DNA from: Shouchella patagoniensis
Lineage (GTDB): Bacteria > Bacillota > Bacilli > Bacillales > Bacillaceae_D
Assembly: GCF_002019705.1 (NCBI RefSeq)
Contig: NZ_KV917377.1
Coordinates: 3,693,649-3,757,648, forward strand
DNA length: 64,000 nucleotides
Direction: 5' to 3'
Shown here: positions 16,588 to 24,894 of the stretch, piece by piece
Layout of the letters: each line of letters begins with the position of its first letter
How positions within the stretch are numbered: the first letter of the stretch is position 1
Notes under the pieces: model-generated
Database searches by the model: none
Told to the model about the DNA's origin: nothing
Seen by the model: only the letters and a program-made list of their open reading frames with translations
Position numbers and translations under genes: made by a program

Positions 16588-17328
16588 TTAATTTCGAGCC
16601 ATCTTTAAATATGTTCGATAAGCAAATAATGAAAGAATAAAACCAGCGATTGTATACGCACCGATGATGAGTGAAACAAGCCAAAGTGCTTCTCCCCCAG
16701 GTAAGGTTGGAACAGCTGAAAGCATACCTTGATGAGCCCAGTACTGCGGTAAAATTTTTCCTAATGTTTGAAGGAAATCTGGCAATGTGTCAAATGGCAT
16801 CCACAAACCGCTAACGAGTGCCGTGCCCATAGCAATCACTTGGGCCATTACAATCCCTGTATTCTCTGTTTTTGAAAAAAGAGCAATGGCAATGCCCCAG
16901 GATGTAATCATGAGGGAGAATAAAGAAATCACAAAAAAATAAGTGAAATATTGATTGATTTCCATGCCATAAAATACAATGCCGAGTGATGATAAAATGA
17001 CAATTTGTCCCACTGTAATGACGAGGAAAGGTAACGCTTTTCCAACAAAAAATTCGGCAGGTGAAAGGGGAGTACTTGCAAGTCTAGCAACAATTCCTTT
17101 TTCTCTATCTTTTACGAATGTAATGACAATTGAAATGATGATAAAAGCGGCAAAGAATACACTCATTCCAGTTACCGTTTGTGAAGCTACAGCAGACCGT
17201 GAAACACCATCTACGCCAAACACCTCAATAAAAAGAATAATGAAAATGACCGGTAGGATCAATGTCCAAAATAAGAGAGAGCGATCTTGAATTTGTTTCA
17301 TTGTTTCTATTTGAGCAATAGGCCACAT
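16588..17328 (-). CDS. ABC-2 type permease
   Basis: A 246-residue membrane protein with six predicted helices and the ABC-2 organisation: a long first periplasmic loop, cytoplasmic KDREKGIVARLASTPLSPAEF coupling segment, and a re-entrant region near SGLWMPFDTLPDF. It is last in a four-gene operon, six bases after its ATPase gene, with AAAAGGGGTG as ribosome site. Probably exports a drug, lipid or peptide. Confidence 0.85.
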   Translation of the reverse strand: MWPIAQIETMKQIQDRSLLFWTLILPVIFIILFIEVFGVDGVSRSAVASQTVTGMSVFFAAFIIISIVITFVKDREKGIVARLASTPLSPAEFFVGKALPFLVITVGQIVILSSLGIVFYGMEINQYFTYFFVISLFSLMITSWGIAIALFSKTENTGIVMAQVIAMGTALVSGLWMPFDTLPDFLQTLGKILPQYWAHQGMLSAVPTLPGGEALWLVSLIIGAYTIAGFILSLFAYRTYLKMARN

Positions 17329-17334
17329 AGTTGT

Positions 17335-18237
17335 TCACCCCTTTTCGTTATTATCGCGTAAAGTTGTACCTGTTAATGAGAAAAACACGTCTTCTAATTT
17401 TGGTCGTGATAATGCTAAATGTGTTGGGGAAATTTTATGTTGATTGCAATGATTCGCTACACTAGCAAGAGTTTTGAGTGTATTGCTTGTCTCTATGAGC
17501 CAACCGTTCCCCTGTTGTTTTTTTGGTGTGTTGAACTGTGTAAACAATTCTTCTGGTAGATTCTCGCCTTCAATATAAACAGATGGTTCAGCGTGGTGAT
17601 CCAGAATAGTCATGATACTTCCGGCTTCAACAATGTTTCCTTCATCAATAAATGCGACATAGTCACAGAGCCTTTCTATTTCCTCCATATAGTGGCTTAC
17701 GTAGATCACCGTTTTTCCTTGTTTTTTCAATTGTTCAACGATCGAAAAAATTGATTTTCTGGATTGAGGATCAACTCCTACCGTAGGTTCATCCATAATA
17801 ATGAAATCAGGATTGTGCATTAATGCACATCCAATGTTAAGCCGACGTTTCATTCCTCCAGAGAATGTATTCACTTTATCTTTGCTTTGGCCTTTTAAAC
17901 CAATTTGCTCAAGGACAAGCTCTTCACGTTTACGTACGGTCTCCTTATCTAGGTTGTGAATTTTTCCGAAGAAACGTAAGTTGGCACTGGCACTAATCGA
18001 TTCCTCAAGACTGATGTCTTGAGGAACGTAGCCTAAAGATCGATTGTTCTTCGTGCTATAGCGAAGAGTACCTGAATCACAGGTAACAATTTCAGCAATA
18101 ATCTTCATTAATGTAGATTTTCCTGAACCATTTGGACCAATGAGGCCATAGCAAGTCCCGTTAGGAATTGATAAAGAGATATTCTTTAAGACGTGCTTTT
18201 TACCATAAGCTTTATTCAATTTTTCCACAGTTAACAT
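17335..18237 (-). CDS. ABC transporter ATP-binding protein (CcmA/NatA type)
   Basis: A 300-residue ATPase with Walker [10 protein letters not shown] (34-42), Q-loop YVPQDIS, signature FSGGMKRRL, Walker [14 protein letters not shown] and the H-loop YVSHYMEE, followed by a C-terminal regulatory extension. It energises the permease encoded immediately downstream. ATG 18237 is chosen over TTG 18246 because GGAAAGG is ten bases away. The gene begins a few bases after the stop of the upstream regulator. Confidence 0.88.
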   Translation of the reverse strand: MLTVEKLNKAYGKKHVLKNISLSIPNGTCYGLIGPNGSGKSTLMKIIAEIVTCDSGTLRYSTKNNRSLGYVPQDISLEESISASANLRFFGKIHNLDKETVRKREELVLEQIGLKGQSKDKVNTFSGGMKRRLNIGCALMHNPDFIIMDEPTVGVDPQSRKSIFSIVEQLKKQGKTVIYVSHYMEEIERLCDYVAFIDEGNIVEAGSIMTILDHHAEPSVYIEGENLPEELFTQFNTPKKQQGNGWLIETSNTLKTLASVANHCNQHKISPTHLALSRPKLEDVFFSLTGTTLRDNNEKG

Positions 18238-18242
18238 TCTAT

Positions 18243-18569
18243 TCAATCCTTTCCTTTTTTTTGAGGAGCAATGTGAGCTTGGATGAGCATTTCAAGTGCT
18301 TCGATATAGTCTGCGTAGGCTTTAGCACCAGATTTGGTAACGGTAATGATTGTTTTCGGTTTTCGGTTTACGAACGTCTTCTCTACAAGGATGTAACCAG
18401 CCTGCTCGAGTTTTAGAATGTGTGAACCAAGGTTCCCATCAGTTAAATCAAGTTTTTGTTTAAGCATTGTAAAATCACAATAGCTGTGGGACATCACTAA
18501 GCTCATAATGCCTAAGCGTGCTTTTGCATGAATAACATCGTTTATTCCGCGCAAAGGTGGTTCAGCCAT
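18243..18569 (-). CDS. Winged-helix transcriptional regulator of ABC operon
   Basis: A 108-residue DNA-binding protein of the small MarR/ArsR-like group that often accompanies ABC-2 operons: helix-turn-helix in FTMLKQKLDLTDGNLGSHILKLEQAGYI, wing with basic NRKPKT. ATG 18569 has AAAGGAG upstream and overlaps the preceding membrane-protein gene by eight bases, so the genes are coupled. Probably controls the operon in response to the exported compound. Confidence 0.8.
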   Translation of the reverse strand: MAEPPLRGINDVIHAKARLGIMSLVMSHSYCDFTMLKQKLDLTDGNLGSHILKLEQAGYILVEKTFVNRKPKTIITVTKSGAKAYADYIEALEMLIQAHIAPQKKGKD

Positions 18570-19152
18570 TGGTTGCTCCTTTGGCAAACAGCCATATACC
18601 GGTTAGAAGTAAAATGATGCTACTAAAAAGTGTAATCAGAGACAGTGGACCGATTGCGAAAATAAACAAAAGAGTCGTAATAATGCCTAGAGAAATGCCC
18701 ATAAAAAATAACGGCTTGCCTAAAGGTAGACCTAAAATCAAATAAGAAATTGATACGAGAACAGCATTATACATAGGGAAATATTCTAAGGTATTAGGGA
18801 TTGTTTGTGTAAAAAGCAAAGCTGAAAAAATAAAAGTGAAGAACACAATCCCGGTTAGAGCCATTCGCAGCTGAGTTTTTAAAAAATGGGGTAGTGGCTC
18901 ATGTTGTACTTGCTTAAAGAAAGTGAAAAAGGTAAACAACCATCCTAATACCCCAAGTAAGATCCACATCCAGAAAATACTACTCGAAGAAGCGAAGAAG
19001 GAAATTCCAGAACCGATAAGCAATAACAATCCCCAAAGCATAAAATAAGGAGCTGTTTGTTTGCCGAATTGTTGCTTTTGACGCGTTATCATTTTTAAAT
19101 GCGAAAGCTGTTCAACAGCTCCTTCTAAAGATAAAGTAGTATCTTGTTGCAT
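18562..19152 (-). CDS. Membrane protein heading the ABC-2 operon
   Basis: A 196-residue protein: a 40-residue hydrophilic N-terminus (LEGAVEQLSHLKMITRQKQQ) then about six membrane helices. ATG 19152 follows AAAGGGTG; a longer open frame to 19467 overlaps the Nudix relic on the other strand and is not credible. The promoter lies 50 bases upstream. Its function is unknown; similar proteins occur beside small winged-helix regulators in Bacillus. Confidence 0.72.
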   Translation of the reverse strand: MQQDTTLSLEGAVEQLSHLKMITRQKQQFGKQTAPYFMLWGLLLLIGSGISFFASSSSIFWMWILLGVLGWLFTFFTFFKQVQHEPLPHFLKTQLRMALTGIVFFTFIFSALLFTQTIPNTLEYFPMYNAVLVSISYLILGLPLGKPLFFMGISLGIITTLLFIFAIGPLSLITLFSSIILLLTGIWLFAKGATNG

Positions 19153-19201
19153 AAAATAATCACCCTTTCGAAGAGAACTCTGTTCTGCAGAGTATATGTT
19201 G

Positions 19202-19230
19202 AGCATAGAGTGTACAACACGTAATGTCAA
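19202..19230 (-). promoter_or_regulatory. Sigma-A promoter of the ABC-2 operon
   Basis: TTGACA (19230-19225), 17-base spacer, TATGCT (19207-19202), minus strand. Confidence 0.7.
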
Positions 19231-19294
19231 CAGACAAGTGTAATTATTTTGATTTTTCTTGTATGATAGAAGCAAGATGGTGATGTGGAGGTAT

Positions 19295-19700
19295 GTGATA
19301 AAGTCTTGGATTGTAACGGCGGGTGCTTTGGTTTTAGACAAAGACGAAAACATTCTTTTGAAAAAAGATCCAGTGCGAAGATGGGAATTGCCTGGGGGTA
19401 TGGTTGAACTGTAGAGTCTGTAAAAGACGCCGTTTCTCGGGAGGTATGGGAAGAAACAGGAATTCATATTAAAGTGGAACGTATCTTGGGTGTGTCATAA
19501 GAAAAGAGCAAGCAATTTGTACATATATGGTGGATCGCGCGTTCTGTTGAAGGGAACCTTTGTCTGTCGTCTGAAAGTATTGATGCGGGCTTTTTGAATT
19601 AGATGATGCACTCGAAAAAATGAACAATAAACTGTTTCAAGTTGAGTTGAAAGAATGCCTGAAACAAAAAGAAGAAGCTTTCTTTTGGGAATTTGAATAA
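19295..19700 (+). pseudogene. Nudix hydrolase, multiply frameshifted
   Basis: Starting at GTG 19295 (GGAGG just upstream) the frames read SWIVTAGALVLDKDENILL, WELPGGMVE, then a stop and frameshift near 19410, ESVKDAVSREVWEETGIHI (the Nudix box), a TAA after ILGVS, QFVHIWWIARS, another stop after AGFLN and a final frame to TAA 19698-19700. At least two frameshifts and two nonsense codons make it dead. It lies directly upstream of an intact protein that carries its own Nudix domain. Confidence 0.85.
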
Positions 19701-19718
19701 AGAACGGAGCATATAACA

Positions 19719-21440
19719 ATGCACTTACAACAAGTGGCTGCACAACTAGCAACCTATTATGGAAAAAACGATAAAGTAGAAGCTGTTATTTTAGGAGGAT
19801 CGGTCGCAAAAGGCTGGGAAGATTCTTATTCAGATATTGAGCTACTTGTACTGTGGACGGAGGCCCCAGCAGATGAAGATAGAAAAAAGCCAATTCAAGC
19901 AGTAGACGGTAAGATTCTATCATTTGAGGCTTTTGAGGAAGAAGAATGGTCAGAAGCATATGTCACTGAAGGGATAAAACTGGAAATTAGCAGTTTTTTA
20001 ACAAGCACGATAACTGACTGGTTGAAAGATGTAGTGGATGATTTTGATGATGATGTGAATAAACAAATGATTGCTTCTTTGCTAGTCACTGGAAAGTCGC
20101 TTTATGGAGGGGATGTTTTTGAATACTTACACAAAAAAGCAATTGCTTATCCAGGTCAGTTAGGAAATAATATGGTTGCCAACCATATTAATTTAGGGAA
20201 TTCCTGGAGTAATCGAGAAGCGCTTCTTTTTCGAGGCGATTGGTTTATGTTGCGCGCAGTTATGCAGTCAGTACAGTCGAAGGTCTTAGCACAACTATTT
20301 GGTTTAAATAGAGTTTATCTTCAACATCCATTATACAAGTGGCAAAAAAAATGTGTTGAAACGATGTACATAAAGCCTGAACGTTTTACTGAACGAATGG
20401 AAAAAGTAATTTTGAGTCACCCGGCAGAGGGTTTGCCAATCTTAGAAACATTAGTAAAAGACTTGATTAAGCTGATAACAATACATGAACCGAGTATTCA
20501 AATTGATCAAAAAAGAATCGATTATTTACGTCCGAAGCAACGTAGTGTCATGCTTGTTCAATTAGATAAGGGGGATGCGGATGCATTATTTGCATTTGAA
20601 GTAGAGAACCGTTCCTATTTCGAAAAGATGGTACCAGGACGAGGCGACGACTATTACAACTTTCCGATATTTCTAAAACGACTTGATGTTTTACTAAAAG
20701 AACAGGAAAAACAAGCTGGTGCATATTATTTAATAAAGGATGAAACAGGCATTGTTGGGCGGATAAATCTTGTAATTAGCAATGAGAGTGCAGACCTTGG
20801 TTACAGAGTAGGTGAACGTTTTACGGGAAATGGAGTGGCTAAGCAGGCACTTTCACTTGCTATCTCTGAAGCAAGGACGATTCCAGGTTTAAGAAAGCTT
20901 GTTGCTAAAACCACAACAGCTAACATTGGTTCACAAAAAGTATTAGAATGTAATGGTTTTGTGAGAATGGCAGTTGAAGAGAAGCCATTTGAGTGGAAAG
21001 GACAAATGCAACAGTTTGTACATTTTGAACGGTCACTAACGGATCGATCAAGGAGTTCCGTCGTTCTGACTAAAAAGAGCAAAGTTGCTTTAATTAAGCG
21101 GGAACTTAGAAATGAAACGTATTATGTGTTTCCAGGGGGTGGAGTTGAAGAAGGAGAGAGCTTAGAGGAAGCAGCAAGAAGAGAAGCATTTGAAGAACTA
21201 GGAGTTCACGTTAATTTAAATAAATGTATAGCGACGATTGATTTTAATGGAAAACAGTATTTTTTTAGTGCAACGATCCAAGCAGGTATATTTGGGACAG
21301 GACAAGGTGAAGAGTTTGTTTATTCAGACCGGAATAAAGGAACGTATGAACCAGTTTGGCTTGAAATCGATCAATTAAGAGACATCGATGTAAGGCCGAA
21401 GGAAATTGTGGAAGTAATCAGTAAGAGGTTAAAAGAGTAA
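19719..21440 (+). CDS. Three-domain fusion: nucleotidyltransferase - GNAT acetyltransferase - Nudix hydrolase
   Basis: A single open frame of 573 residues. Residues 1-265 are a polymerase-beta-type nucleotidyltransferase with the motif GGS-x10-D-x-E (26-41), as in aminoglycoside adenylyltransferases. Residues about 277-435 are a RimJ/RimL-like GNAT domain, with the acetyl-CoA loop GERFTGNGVAKQAL near 365 and the NIGSQKVLECNGF segment. Residues about 440-573 are a Nudix domain with box GGGVEEGESLEEAARREAFEELG starting near 472. All key residues appear intact, so three enzymes are probably active in one chain. The ribosome site is modest (CGGAG). Function is unknown; modification and clearance of a small molecule or nucleotide is a guess. 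Confidence 0.82.
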   Translation: MHLQQVAAQLATYYGKNDKVEAVILGGSVAKGWEDSYSDIELLVLWTEAPADEDRKKPIQAVDGKILSFEAFEEEEWSEAYVTEGIKLEISSFLTSTITDWLKDVVDDFDDDVNKQMIASLLVTGKSLYGGDVFEYLHKKAIAYPGQLGNNMVANHINLGNSWSNREALLFRGDWFMLRAVMQSVQSKVLAQLFGLNRVYLQHPLYKWQKKCVETMYIKPERFTERMEKVILSHPAEGLPILETLVKDLIKLITIHEPSIQIDQKRIDYLRPKQRSVMLVQLDKGDADALFAFEVENRSYFEKMVPGRGDDYYNFPIFLKRLDVLLKEQEKQAGAYYLIKDETGIVGRINLVISNESADLGYRVGERFTGNGVAKQALSLAISEARTIPGLRKLVAKTTTANIGSQKVLECNGFVRMAVEEKPFEWKGQMQQFVHFERSLTDRSRSSVVLTKKSKVALIKRELRNETYYVFPGGGVEEGESLEEAARREAFEELGVHVNLNKCIATIDFNGKQYFFSATIQAGIFGTGQGEEFVYSDRNKGTYEPVWLEIDQLRDIDVRPKEIVEVISKRLKE

Positions 21441-21454
21441 AGAGGAGGAGTTTC

Positions 21455-21967
21455 ATGGAAGACCGATTAAAAGTATTAAGAAGAGTTACAAAAGTCCTTG
21501 AACAGAAGGACATTCGTTACACATTTGGTGGAAGTGGTCTTCTTTATGCTCTTAATCTAGTAAGTATTGTAAATGATTTTGATCTTACGACAGATGCAAA
21601 CAAAGAAGAAGTCATTCGTGCCCTTGAGCCTTTTGATGTGAGTGAGAAAAGGCTTGGGGGCTACCCGTTTGCTAGTACATACTTACTGGAACTTTCTGTA
21701 GGCGGGGAAGAAATCGAAGTAATTGGCGGGTTTTCCCTCTATTCCGAAGAAGGGATTTGTTTAATCCCTTCAATCGTGTGTCATAGGTGGAATGAGTTGA
21801 ATTTAAGCACTCCAGAGGCCTGGTATGTTGCATATACATTAATGAATCGGCCAAAGAAAGCCGAGCTACTAAAACAACATTTAACGAATGTAGGGATAAA
21901 TGAAGAAATGAAAGCTTATTTCGCAAACAAACCAGTTGGGCGAATTGTTCGAAATTATCTGATGTAA
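21455..21967 (+). CDS. Small nucleotidyltransferase-fold protein
   Basis: A 170-residue protein with the nucleotidyltransferase pattern FGGSGLLYAL...NDFDLTTD, that is GGS followed by the D-x-D pair of metal ligands. Such stand-alone domains transfer nucleotides to small molecules or proteins. It has a strong ribosome site (GAGGAGG) 14 bases after the fusion gene, so the two are one operon. Its stop is directly next to the stop of the convergent gene, with no spacer. Confidence 0.72.
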   Translation: MEDRLKVLRRVTKVLEQKDIRYTFGGSGLLYALNLVSIVNDFDLTTDANKEEVIRALEPFDVSEKRLGGYPFASTYLLELSVGGEEIEVIGGFSLYSEEGICLIPSIVCHRWNELNLSTPEAWYVAYTLMNRPKKAELLKQHLTNVGINEEMKAYFANKPVGRIVRNYLM

Positions 21968-22345
21968 CTACTTTACTGTAGCGACAATCGCTCCTAATAA
22001 GTTTTTTTCATTACCAGTAATAATTTGTACATTCGGCATGTGGTAGAACGTTGTGTCTAAAACTTCGTCTCGAGGAGAATAGAGAATAATAGGTTTGTTA
22101 CTTGCCAATGCCATCCCATATTCGATATGGCTTCCTCTTCCAGCTGGAAGGAGCATAATGAAGACGTCCGATTCGATTACAGCTGCTTTTTCAAGCTGTG
22201 CAATACGACTCAGTTCTGCAATTGATGTGGTGCGCTCATTTTTGGTCCAATCATATGTTACGGAATGTCCTATCGCGCTGAGTCTCTGATTAAGCGAACG
22301 AACACGAGCAATATTTGCGAAACTTGAGGCAATATAGTATTTCAT
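21968..22345 (-). CDS. Nucleoside 2-deoxyribosyltransferase-like protein
   Basis: A 125-residue protein of the small nucleoside-deoxyribosyltransferase/TIR-like fold: N-terminal YYIASSFAN, central IESDVFIMLLPAGRGSHIEYGMALA with the conserved Asp and catalytic-type Glu, and a C-terminal strand. Enzymes of this group cleave or exchange N-glycosidic bonds. AAGGGG is the ribosome site. It is the only minus-strand gene in this stretch and stops where its plus-strand neighbour stops. Confidence 0.75.
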   Translation of the reverse strand: MKYYIASSFANIARVRSLNQRLSAIGHSVTYDWTKNERTTSIAELSRIAQLEKAAVIESDVFIMLLPAGRGSHIEYGMALASNKPIILYSPRDEVLDTTFYHMPNVQIITGNEKNLLGAIVATVK

Positions 22346-22429
22346 AACAAAACCCCTTATAAATCGTTTAACAATAAGTATACGCGTAATCTTATAAGAA
22401 GGGAATAGATAGGCAAAAGGAGTGGTGTT

Positions 22430-22876
22430 ATGTATATGTATAGAAATGACTGTAGAAAAATTCTACTTCCTTATTTAGTAAATCTCTCAGAAGAAGAATG
22501 GTTTAAACAAACCGTTTATTATCCAAAGAATATCGCCTGGATCATTGCTCATATTGTTGATTCAGAGGATTATTGGATTAATGAAGTCTGGTTGAAAAAA
22601 CCAAGTATAGTAAACCTCCATGAGAAAAGCAAACCAGCAGAAATACTAAAAGCATATACTGATATCCGAACGTATAGTGATCAATTGTTTATAAACCAAT
22701 CACCAAGTGAGATGGATACGTTAATTGAAGTACCAGAGTTTGGAGATGGATGGAAACCGCCCTCTCCTCCTACGGTTAAATGGCTTTTTAACCATCTGTA
22801 TTCCCATGAAATCTATCATGTCGGTCAACTAGCAATCATTGCTCGATTAAATGATATTACCCCTCCACCGTTTTAA
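22430..22876 (+). CDS. DinB-family metal-dependent four-helix protein
   Basis: A 148-residue DinB/YfiT-like protein with the metal-binding histidines visible in WIIAHIVDSEDYW and LYSHEIYHVGQL. Members act as thiol-dependent S-transferases (bacillithiol or similar) or are uncharacterised. AAAAGGAG precedes ATG 22430. The stop overlaps the ribosome-site region of the next gene, indicating an operon. Confidence 0.78.
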   Translation: MYMYRNDCRKILLPYLVNLSEEEWFKQTVYYPKNIAWIIAHIVDSEDYWINEVWLKKPSIVNLHEKSKPAEILKAYTDIRTYSDQLFINQSPSEMDTLIEVPEFGDGWKPPSPPTVKWLFNHLYSHEIYHVGQLAIIARLNDITPPPF

Positions 22877-22893
22877 TGAAAGGAGCAATAAAA

Positions 22894-23868
22894 ATGAGGA
22901 TTTGCGATGAGATCTATGGAACAGTTAAATTGAGTGGAGTGTTGGGTGAGTTAATGAATAGTCAGCTGGTCCAACGATTAAAAGGGATCCATCAAGGAGG
23001 AGCTAGTTATTTAGTGAATCCAACTTGGAATGTGACGAGGTTTGATCATTCAGTCGGTGTCATGATGCTTGTTAAAAAGCTTGGTGGAACTGAAGAAGAG
23101 CAAATTGCTAGCCTGTTGCATGATGTTTCTCATACTGCTTTTTCCCATGTGAGTGATCTTGTATTTGACCATAAAAATGAAGATTATCATGAATTTATTT
23201 ATGAGCAAATGGTTGCTAGTTCTAGTATCCCAACTATATTGCGGCAAGAGGGAATGGATTGGAAGAAACTCTTATTAGATGATTCAAAGTGGACCTTATT
23301 GGAGCAGTCTGCTCCAGAACTATGCGCTGATCGAGTTGATTATACACTACGAGATATGTATACATATGGAAAAATTACGCTTGAAGAAGTCCATTGGTTT
23401 CTAGCACAGTTGGCAGTAGTAAATGGACGGATGTTCTGTACAGACCTCTTTGCTGCCGAATGGTTTGTAGAAACGTATTATAAAGAAGTTATTGGTTTTT
23501 TTATGGACCCGTTAAATATTTACGGATATGATCGCCTAGCTCTTGTTTTAAAAAGAGCATTGGCTATAGAAGTTATATCGAAAGACGATTTCTTAAAAGA
23601 AGACAATCAACTTATAGCACAGCTATCAACTTCTGATGATCATGAAATACAAACTCTACTTAATGAACTCTCTACGAGTGTGCAAGTTGAAGAAACACTG
23701 GAAGAATCTCATATCCATCGTAAAACAAAAGTCCGTCTTATTAATCCTTCCATAGTTAAGGATGGAAGTCTAGTTCCAGCATCAACACTCTCTAAACGAA
23801 TTCGACTTATGAACGAAGCAGCTAAAGTAAAAGCAGAAAAAGGCGTTTCTCTTAAAGTGCATGATTGA
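22894..23868 (+). CDS. HD-superfamily phosphohydrolase
   Basis: A 324-residue HD-domain hydrolase: RFDHSVGVM supplies the first His, and SLLHDVSHTAFSHV the HD pair plus downstream His; ELCADRVDYTLRD provides the last Asp. The arrangement is that of dGTPase-like or YdhJ-type phosphohydrolases. ATG 22894 is preferred because AAAGGAG lies eight bases upstream, within a possible earlier start at 22876. Its substrate is unknown. Confidence 0.82.
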   Translation: MRICDEIYGTVKLSGVLGELMNSQLVQRLKGIHQGGASYLVNPTWNVTRFDHSVGVMMLVKKLGGTEEEQIASLLHDVSHTAFSHVSDLVFDHKNEDYHEFIYEQMVASSSIPTILRQEGMDWKKLLLDDSKWTLLEQSAPELCADRVDYTLRDMYTYGKITLEEVHWFLAQLAVVNGRMFCTDLFAAEWFVETYYKEVIGFFMDPLNIYGYDRLALVLKRALAIEVISKDDFLKEDNQLIAQLSTSDDHEIQTLLNELSTSVQVEETLEESHIHRKTKVRLINPSIVKDGSLVPASTLSKRIRLMNEAAKVKAEKGVSLKVHD

Positions 23869-23880
23869 GGAGGAAGACAA

Positions 23881-24228
23881 ATGACAGAAGACTTTTATTG
23901 TGACGAAGTATTAAGTGGAAAAACAAGAGTGAATAAAGTAATGGAAACTGAAAATGTTCTTGCTTATTACCATACGAAACCCTTTTATCCTGTTCATATT
24001 GTTGCTATTCCAAAACGTCATATTCCTTCACTTCTTACACTTGAAGAAGAAGACAATGTGTTGTTGCTAGAACTAATGACCGTTATAAAAACAGTAGCAA
24101 AACAAGTAACAGAAGAACATGGTGCATGTCGAGTATTAACGAATCTTGGTAACTATCAAGACTCAAAGCATCTACACTGGCATATTGCTTCAGGAGCACC
24201 ACTTAAAAATCCGGATGGCAACGCATGA
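23881..24228 (+). CDS. HIT-family nucleotide hydrolase/transferase
   Basis: A 115-residue histidine-triad protein; the motif HLHWHI carries the catalytic histidines, and a further His lies in IPKRHIPS. HIT proteins hydrolyse adenosine phosphoramidates and similar nucleotide conjugates. GAGGAGG precedes ATG 23881, 12 bases after the HD gene, so they are cotranscribed. Confidence 0.85.
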   Translation: MTEDFYCDEVLSGKTRVNKVMETENVLAYYHTKPFYPVHIVAIPKRHIPSLLTLEEEDNVLLLELMTVIKTVAKQVTEEHGACRVLTNLGNYQDSKHLHWHIASGAPLKNPDGNA

Positions 24229-24435
24229 ATGGAGGCAGTAAGTTGGAGTGCTAAAAAATCACAACAGAGGTTATATGACAAAGCATAAGCACGAGCAAAG
24301 TGCAGCAACATAATAACTTTGAATAAATAGCAGATTGTTTTTGTAAATACGTTTCTAGCGTAGCACTTGAAAATGTCTGATGGGATGGTGTGAATAGTGA
24401 AAGCACTCGTATTGGACTTAGATGTACGTTGTTAA
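24229..24435 (+). other. 207-bp junction with gene fragments
   Basis: No intact gene. A fragment near 24398-24425 reads IVKALVLDLD before stopping, like the N-terminal motif I of a HAD-family phosphatase. Another short frame begins at ATG 24229 (MEAVSWSAKKSQQRLYDKA). The pieces suggest a deletion that also removed the start of the next GNAT gene. Confidence 0.4.
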
Positions 24436-24894
24436 ATGGGAATAAAGAGGAAGCTAACTCCATTTGTTGTGAGACATGCACCGACCGATTTTAATGAGAT
24501 GCTTGCTTATTTACACAGTCATACAAAGGAACAAACAACGCTTGGTGTTCCTCACTCTACCTATTGGGCAGTAGAGTTAGAGTCAGGAACCGTGGTTGGC
24601 GTCATTAATATTCGTCATAAGCTAACAGATAAACTTTTTGAAACTGGTGGCCACATTGGATACGGTATACGTCCAACTGCTCGTGGCAAAGGGTATGCGA
24701 CAGAAATGCTAACATGTTCGTTTGAAAAAGTCCGAGCATTAGGCATATCTCGAGCGTTGGTTTGTTGCGATGAGGATAATGTTGCATCGGAGCGAGTGAT
24801 TGTTAAAAATGGTGGCAAGCAAACGGAATCAAAGGTAGACGGTGGTGTACAAGTAAAACGCTTTTGGATTGATTTGAAAAAAGGAGGCTTCTGA
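24436..24894 (+). CDS. GNAT acetyltransferase, probably N-terminally truncated
   Basis: A 152-residue GNAT protein with VVGVINIRHKL, the acetyl-CoA loop RPTARGKGYATEML and the C-terminal DNVASERVIVKNGG. Related proteins have 20-40 further residues before KLTPFVVRH; here ATG 24436 has no good ribosome site and the sequence ahead is a fragment of another gene, so a 5' deletion is likely. The core fold seems complete and activity may survive. The stop overlaps the kinase gene start (TGATG). Confidence 0.65.
   Translation: MGIKRKLTPFVVRHAPTDFNEMLAYLHSHTKEQTTLGVPHSTYWAVELESGTVVGVINIRHKLTDKLFETGGHIGYGIRPTARGKGYATEMLTCSFEKVRALGISRALVCCDEDNVASERVIVKNGGKQTESKVDGGVQVKRFWIDLKKGGF

Noticed and set aside
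18583-19467. Longer start (19467) for the membrane protein at 18562
   Set aside because: The extra 105 codons are antisense to the Nudix relic and lack a ribosome site; ATG 19152 has one and a promoter upstream.
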